Part shown: positions 59,841 through 64,000 of the stretch, piece by piece | Layout of the letters: the number at the start of each line of letters is the position of its first letter | Position numbering within the stretch: the stretch's first letter is position 1 | Assembly: GCF_020686965.1 (NCBI RefSeq) | Contig: NZ_JAJEPS010000002.1 | Coordinates: 186,001-250,000, forward strand | Direction of reading: 5' to 3' | Origin: Hominiventricola filiformis | GTDB taxonomy: Bacteria; Bacillota; Clostridia; Lachnospirales; Lachnospiraceae | Length of the DNA: 64,000 nucleotides | Position numbers and translations under genes: made by a program | Notes under the pieces: generated by a model | The model's database searches: none | Seen by the model: only the letters and a program-made list of their open reading frames with translations | What the model was told of the DNA's origin: nothing

Positions 59841-60934
59841 GCTTTTCCTTCCAGAATGTCTGCGATCCGCTTACATGCAAAGCCGTCCCCGTAAGGATTG
59901 CTTGCGGTACTCATGGCTTTGTAAGCATCTTCATTTTCCAGCAGAAGCTTGAAATTCTCATAGATGACCTGCTCGTCGGTTCCCACCAGCTTCAATGTAC
60001 CGGCCTTGATGCCTTCCGGACGCTCCGTGGTATCCCGCATAACCAGTACCGGCTTTCCAAGAGAAGGAGCCTCCTCCTGAATTCCGCCGCTATCCGTCAA
60101 AATCAGAAAGCTTCTGGACAGGAAATTATGGAAATCCAGGACATCCATCGGCTCAATAATGTGAATCCGCTCATCATCTCCCAGAATCTCACGGGCCGTC
60201 TCACGGACTACCGGATTCATATGAATCGGATAAATGGCCTTCACATCCGGATGCTCGTCGCATACCCGGCGGATGGCACGGAACATATGCTTCATAGGCT
60301 CGCCTAAGTTCTCCCGGCGGTGTGCCGTAATCATAATAAGCCGGCTTCCCTTTGCCCACTCCAGCTCCGGATGGGTATAATCGGCGCGCACCGTTGTCTT
60401 CAGCGCGTCAATAGCTGTATTTCCCGTCACATAGATGGTATCCGGGTTCTTGCCTTCCTTCAGAAGATTCTGCTTCGACAGTTCCGTCGGTGCAAAATTA
60501 TAGGCAGAGATGATACTGACCGCCTGTCTGTTAAATTCTTCCGGATAAGGAGAATAAATATTGTAGGTACGAAGTCCTGCCTCCACATGTCCTACCGGAA
60601 TCTGCAGATAGAAGCAGGCCAGAGCGGTTACAAATGTGGTAGAAGTATCTCCATGTACCAACACTACATCCGGATGCACTTCCTCCAGCACCTCTTTGAT
60701 CCGATTCAAAATATTGGTTGTCACGTCAAATAAGGTCTGACGGTCTTTCATGATAGAAAGGTCATAGTCCGGAACCACATCAAAGGCTTCCAGTACCTGA
60801 TCCAGCATCTGCCGGTGCTGTCCGGTAACGCATACTACCGTCTCAATTTCTTTTCTGCTCTTCAGTTCATTGACCAGAGGGCACATTTTAATAGCCTCCG
60901 GCCGTGTGCCGAATACCAGCATCACTTTTTTCAT
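59837..60934 (-). CDS. wecB: UDP-N-acetylglucosamine 2-epimerase (non-hydrolysing)
   Basis: 365 aa. VFGTRPEAIKMCPLVNELK, GDTSTTFVTALACFYLQIPVGHVEAGLRT, VTAHRRENLG-like (ITAHRRENLGEPM) and LTDSGGIQEEAPSLGKPVLVMRDTTERPEG are the WecB signatures. It converts UDP-GlcNAc to UDP-ManNAc, the substrate of the wecC-type enzyme in this locus. Overlaps both neighbours by four bases. Confidence 0.95.
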   Translation of the reverse strand: MKKVMLVFGTRPEAIKMCPLVNELKSRKEIETVVCVTGQHRQMLDQVLEAFDVVPDYDLSIMKDRQTLFDVTTNILNRIKEVLEEVHPDVVLVHGDTSTTFVTALACFYLQIPVGHVEAGLRTYNIYSPYPEEFNRQAVSIISAYNFAPTELSKQNLLKEGKNPDTIYVTGNTAIDALKTTVRADYTHPELEWAKGSRLIMITAHRRENLGEPMKHMFRAIRRVCDEHPDVKAIYPIHMNPVVRETAREILGDDERIHIIEPMDVLDFHNFLSRSFLILTDSGGIQEEAPSLGKPVLVMRDTTERPEGIKAGTLKLVGTDEQVIYENFKLLLENEDAYKAMSTASNPYGDGFACKRIADILEGKA

Positions 60935-62025
60935 GACTGTACTTCCTCCAGTCTCCGGCGAATGCGCTCCGCCAGTTTCTCATTATTTTTCTCCACATGA
61001 ACACGAGCGGTAAAATTCTTTACTGCCTGCTGCCATTCGTCGTACCGTTTCGCAATAGTCCGGATGGCCTGCTCATAATTATCCTCCGCAATGCCGATGC
61101 CATATTTTCCACAGAAATCAGCAAGAGGCGGATTGGTGGAGGTCACCACCGGTTTTCCTTCAAAGAGGAACTCGTAAATCTTACCGCTGGCGCAATATTT
61201 ATTATTCAGGTCGTGCTGATGATAGGTCACCATGCCCACCTGACTGTTTTCAATAAAATATTTCAGATGATCCTGATCCATCCGCGGGAAAATCTTCACA
61301 TTGGTCAATCCCAGATGCCGGATGGTCTCCCGGATAATCAACTCATCTTCCTCATCGCTTTCTCCAATGAGGAACAGTTCATAGTCGTCTCCCAGTCCCT
61401 TCATGGCCTGTACCATGCGGGAAGTGGTCCGGCTGACATCACAGCCTGCAGTGGATATAATGCGGAATTTCTTCTCTTTAAAAAACTCTCTACATTCCTC
61501 TGCCACATGCGCTTTTGCTTCCGGGCTGCTGTATTCCAGTCTCCGGATATTTTCATAGTTCAATGGCACTTTCTTAAGGCCAAACATCTTTACCATAATT
61601 CTGGCACGGAAAGCATTGGCTGCAATGACTACATCCGAATGTCTGGTAAACATTTTTTCCACCAGACAGCCAATCTTTCCCGGGATACCGGATGCTCTGC
61701 GGATGCTGTAAAGCTCACGGCAGTCCTGCACCACATATTCTGCACCACTGATTCTTTTTGCCAGATAGCCGGGAATGATTCCCTTCCGGTTGTCAATGAA
61801 AATCAAATCCAGTTTTCCCAGTTTCTTTGCCTGACGGCTGCAAAACCGGATAAAATCCATGTACCCATGGTCTTTGTAAACGATATGCTGCTTTTCCTGG
61901 GGCTGCTCATCTCCGTCACCACGGGTAATATAGGTCACATCCCCCAGATCTTTTGCTACTTTGATCAGCTCCCGGACACGTCCGTCATACCGAAAATAAT
62001 CATAGGATATCAATAATATTTTCAT
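60931..62025 (-). CDS. Family 4-like glycosyltransferase
   Basis: 364 aa. ISYDYFRYDGRVRELIKVAKDL at the start, FRIISTAGCDVSRTTSRMVQAMKGL in the middle and CASGKIYEFLFEGKPVVTSTNPPLADFC near the C-terminus (E-x7-E-like nucleotide-sugar motif) indicate a GT-B retaining transferase. Ribosome site CAGGAGCAAAGGC. Donor unknown. Confidence 0.82.
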   Translation of the reverse strand: MKILLISYDYFRYDGRVRELIKVAKDLGDVTYITRGDGDEQPQEKQHIVYKDHGYMDFIRFCSRQAKKLGKLDLIFIDNRKGIIPGYLAKRISGAEYVVQDCRELYSIRRASGIPGKIGCLVEKMFTRHSDVVIAANAFRARIMVKMFGLKKVPLNYENIRRLEYSSPEAKAHVAEECREFFKEKKFRIISTAGCDVSRTTSRMVQAMKGLGDDYELFLIGESDEEDELIIRETIRHLGLTNVKIFPRMDQDHLKYFIENSQVGMVTYHQHDLNNKYCASGKIYEFLFEGKPVVTSTNPPLADFCGKYGIGIAEDNYEQAIRTIAKRYDEWQQAVKNFTARVHVEKNNEKLAERIRRRLEEVQS

Positions 62026-63158
62026 GCCTTTGCTCCTGTTTTCTCACGAATCAACCGGATCACCTTCTGCTGATCTTCCTCTGTCAGATAGGGAGACAAT
62101 GGCAGCGCCAGTACCCGGCCGCAGATATCTTCTGATACTTTGAAGGTTTCTCCATAGAGTTCACATCCTGCAAAAGCGGTCTGCTGATGCATTCCTTTGG
62201 GATAATAAATCATGGATGGAACATCCTGTTCTTTTAAGTAAGCCTGCAGACTGTCCCTCGCTTCCTTATCCTTCAGAAGGATGCTGTACTGTGCCCAGCC
62301 CGAAAGATATCCCTCCGGAATCTCCGGCACCTTCACGCAGTCTTTTAACTGCTCGGTATAGACAGCTGCCACCCGGTTCACGTCCTCCAGTTCATATTCC
62401 TCAAATGCCTGCAGTTTTACCTGCAGAATCGCTGCCTGGATGGTATCCAGACGGGAATTCATACCGATTCGTACATTATCATATTTTCCGGTACCTTTTC
62501 CGTGAATCCGATAAGATTTTAAGAGAGCTGCCCACTCGTCATTGTCCGTGAAGACCGCACCGCCGTCTCCATAGCATCCCAACGGCTTCGCCGGGAAGAA
62601 AGAGGTGGTGCTGATGTCACCGAAGCTTCCCACACGTCTGCCCTTACAGGCACCACCGAAGCCCTGGGCACCATCCTCCAGAATATACATTCCATACTGA
62701 TCCGCGATCTTTTGAAGCCGGTCATAATCTGCCGGAAGTCCGAAGAGATCCACCACTACCATCACTTTCGGCGTTAATTTTCCTTCTGCAAGGACTGCTT
62801 TCACCGCCCGTTCCAGGCTGTCCGGGTCCATATTAAAGGTATCTTCCAGTACATCCACAAAGACTGGTGTCGCTCCTTCATAGGCAACGGTCTCTGCGGA
62901 AGAGAAAAAGGTAAAGTCCGGCACGAAGACTGCATCCCCTTCTCCGATTCCCCAGGTCATGAGGGCCAGGGTCAGCGCATCCGTTCCATTGCCGCAGGTA
63001 ATGCAGTGTTTCACTCCCACATACGCGGCAAGCTTTTCCTCCAGCTCTGCCACCTGGGTGCCGCTGATATAATTTGACGCCTCCAACACTTTGCTGATGG
63101 CCTCGTCCATAGGCTTTTTCAATACCTGATACTGTTTCTTCAGATCGCGAAACTGCAT
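62022..63158 (-). CDS. DegT/DnrJ/EryC1/StrS family aminotransferase
   Basis: 378 aa from the ATG at 63158 (AAAGGAGAGGATTAAT upstream). ITCGNGTDALTLALMTWGIGEGDAVFVPDFTF, QGFGGACKGRRVGSFGDISTTSFFPAKPLGCYGDGGAVF (the Lys of FFPAKPLG binds PLP) and GMNSRLDTIQAAILQVKL are family motifs. It would put an amino group on a nucleotide-linked keto-sugar. The 40-codon open extension upstream overlaps the acyl carrier gene. Confidence 0.92.
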   Translation of the reverse strand: MQFRDLKKQYQVLKKPMDEAISKVLEASNYISGTQVAELEEKLAAYVGVKHCITCGNGTDALTLALMTWGIGEGDAVFVPDFTFFSSAETVAYEGATPVFVDVLEDTFNMDPDSLERAVKAVLAEGKLTPKVMVVVDLFGLPADYDRLQKIADQYGMYILEDGAQGFGGACKGRRVGSFGDISTTSFFPAKPLGCYGDGGAVFTDNDEWAALLKSYRIHGKGTGKYDNVRIGMNSRLDTIQAAILQVKLQAFEEYELEDVNRVAAVYTEQLKDCVKVPEIPEGYLSGWAQYSILLKDKEARDSLQAYLKEQDVPSMIYYPKGMHQQTAFAGCELYGETFKVSEDICGRVLALPLSPYLTEEDQQKVIRLIREKTGAKA

Positions 63159-63159
63159 A

Positions 63160-63390
63160 TTAATCCTCTCCTTTGATCCGCTGCAGCAGATTCCAGATCC
63201 CCTCTGCTGAGTTAAAATTCTCCGGTACAATTTCTTCTGCCGGGATCTCCACCTCAAACTGATCCTCCAGCTCTGCAATCAGGGTGATCACATCAAAGGA
63301 CTCCAGAAGACCGTCATCAATCAGCTCTTTTTCTGTTTCAAAATCAATTTCCGGCTTTAAAGAAGCCAGTAACTCCATTAATTCTTCCAT
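63160..63390 (-). CDS. Free-standing acyl carrier protein
   Basis: 76 aa from the ATG at 63390 (GGAGAGAAAAACA upstream). The prosthetic-group site reads LIDDGLLESFDVITLI, with the Ser in E-S-F rather than the common D-S-L, close to DltC- and BtrI-type carriers. It is not the fatty-acid ACP. It lies between the decarboxylase and the aminotransferase, suggesting a carrier-bound amino or acyl group for glycan decoration. Confidence 0.85.
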   Translation of the reverse strand: MEELMELLASLKPEIDFETEKELIDDGLLESFDVITLIAELEDQFEVEIPAEEIVPENFNSAEGIWNLLQRIKGED

Positions 63391-63465
63391 TGTTTTTCTC
63401 TCCAAAAAATAGTTCTGTCGCCAGATTCAAGTTATTGTAACACGAACCCCGATACATGGCAATCT

Positions 63466-64000
63466 TTACCTTTCCATATTCAGAGTCCATGTTTCCAGCT
63501 GGTCGCGCACCAGCTCTGCCCCCTTCTTTTCGCTGTATAAATAGATGGCCGGCATTTTTCTGCTTAAGAACAGATAAATACCTTCTGTCACGGAATAGGC
63601 TCCGATATTGTGGAACACCAGATAGTCTCCCACTCTGGCGTCCTTTAACACCAGCTTTTTCAGCAAAATATCTGCCACGGTACAAAGAGAGCCATAGACG
63701 GTCCACTCCGTCTCCTTCTCCTCCAGCTCATGCTGAGGGAAATAAGAAAGGATCGGTGTCTTCATAGCCATATTCTGTCCGTAATAATTCACATGGTTGA
63801 TACCGCCGTCCACGATGCACACATTCACCGCATCATTGATTTTCTGATCCATGATCTTCGTCAGATAATAACCGCAGGAGGCGGTCAGGAACCTGCCCAT
63901 CTCGAAAGTCACTTCATAGGGACGCTCTTCCTTAAAAATCTCCGTAAACGCATCCAGAAGTTTTTCGTCTTCCTCAAAGTCGTCTTTGGTAAAATACGGA
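63466..64000 (-). CDS. Type III PLP-dependent decarboxylase, C-terminal part (cut by window edge)
   Basis: The frame is open to the right edge (at least 177 codons). VTFEMGRFLTASCGYYLTKI, CIVDGGINHVNYYGQN, GSLCTVADILL and GDYLVFHNIGAYSVTEG are C-terminal motifs of diaminopimelate/ornithine-decarboxylase-like enzymes. BtrK, which decarboxylates glutamyl-ACP in butirosin synthesis, belongs to this group. The catalytic Lys lies beyond the edge. Confidence 0.85.
   Translation of the reverse strand, partial: PYFTKDDFEEDEKLLDAFTEIFKEERPYEVTFEMGRFLTASCGYYLTKIMDQKINDAVNVCIVDGGINHVNYYGQNMAMKTPILSYFPQHELEEKETEWTVYGSLCTVADILLKKLVLKDARVGDYLVFHNIGAYSVTEGIYLFLSRKMPAIYLYSEKKGAELVRDQLETWTLNMER

Overview
The window looks like a low-to-mid GC Clostridia chromosome, most likely a Lachnospiraceae gut commensal. 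Supporting signs are the T-box-controlled aminoacyl-tRNA synthetase genes, the cysE-cysS-mrnC-rlmB-sigH order, a CotH-type protein, strong AGGAGG ribosome binding sites and frequent TTG/GTG starts. The genus cannot be fixed from the sequence.

Positions 1-28048 are the right-hand part of a temperate tailed-phage prophage that runs off the left edge. Leftward from about 7 kb lie the packaging and head genes: small terminase, large terminase, portal, a small zinc-ribbon protein, scaffold, decoration-type protein and major capsid. Between 7.0 and 9.7 kb a rightward accessory module (J-domain protein, two small proteins, a 300-aa mobile-element protein) diverges from a ribbon-helix-helix regulator gene. 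Palindromic GCGCACTA sites fill the shared promoter region. From 9.7 to 24.6 kb is the long leftward early operon: a late-gene regulator, many small proteins, DUF551/Lar/YopX-type proteins, a C5 DNA methyltransferase, a PAPS-reductase-like protein, a DnaC-type helicase loader, a replisome organizer containing an 11-bp iteron array, RusA, an HNH-like protein, exonuclease/RecT and an SbcC-like ATPase. A degenerate tRNA-Met(CAT) lies inside it on the opposite strand. From 24.7 to 26.7 kb is the lysogeny switch, with Cro-like and CI-like HTH proteins, an ImmA/IrrE protease and a membrane zinc-ribbon protein. A tyrosine integrase ends 18 bases before the 3' end of a host tRNA-Thr(GGT), which is the probable attachment site.

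From 28 to 43 kb is host core sequence. It contains the cysE-cysS-mrnC-rlmB-sigH operon behind a Cys T-box, an FAD oxidoreductase, an Eis-like acetyltransferase, ispF, a GT11 glycosyltransferase, a CotH protein, tRNA-Met, thrS behind a Thr T-box, a frameshifted acyltransferase and a SEC-C protein.

From 43.3 kb to the right edge is a surface-polysaccharide locus, transcribed mostly leftward. It encodes an initiating sugar phosphotransferase, several glycosyltransferases, an EpsG-like polymerase, large membrane proteins, WecB- and WecC-type enzymes (together predicting UDP-ManNAcA), a heparinase II/III-family protein with a two-domain oxidoreductase, a DegT-type aminotransferase, a free-standing acyl carrier protein and a type III PLP decarboxylase cut by the window edge. 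Two glycosyltransferases at 53.8-55.6 kb run the other way from their own near-consensus promoter.
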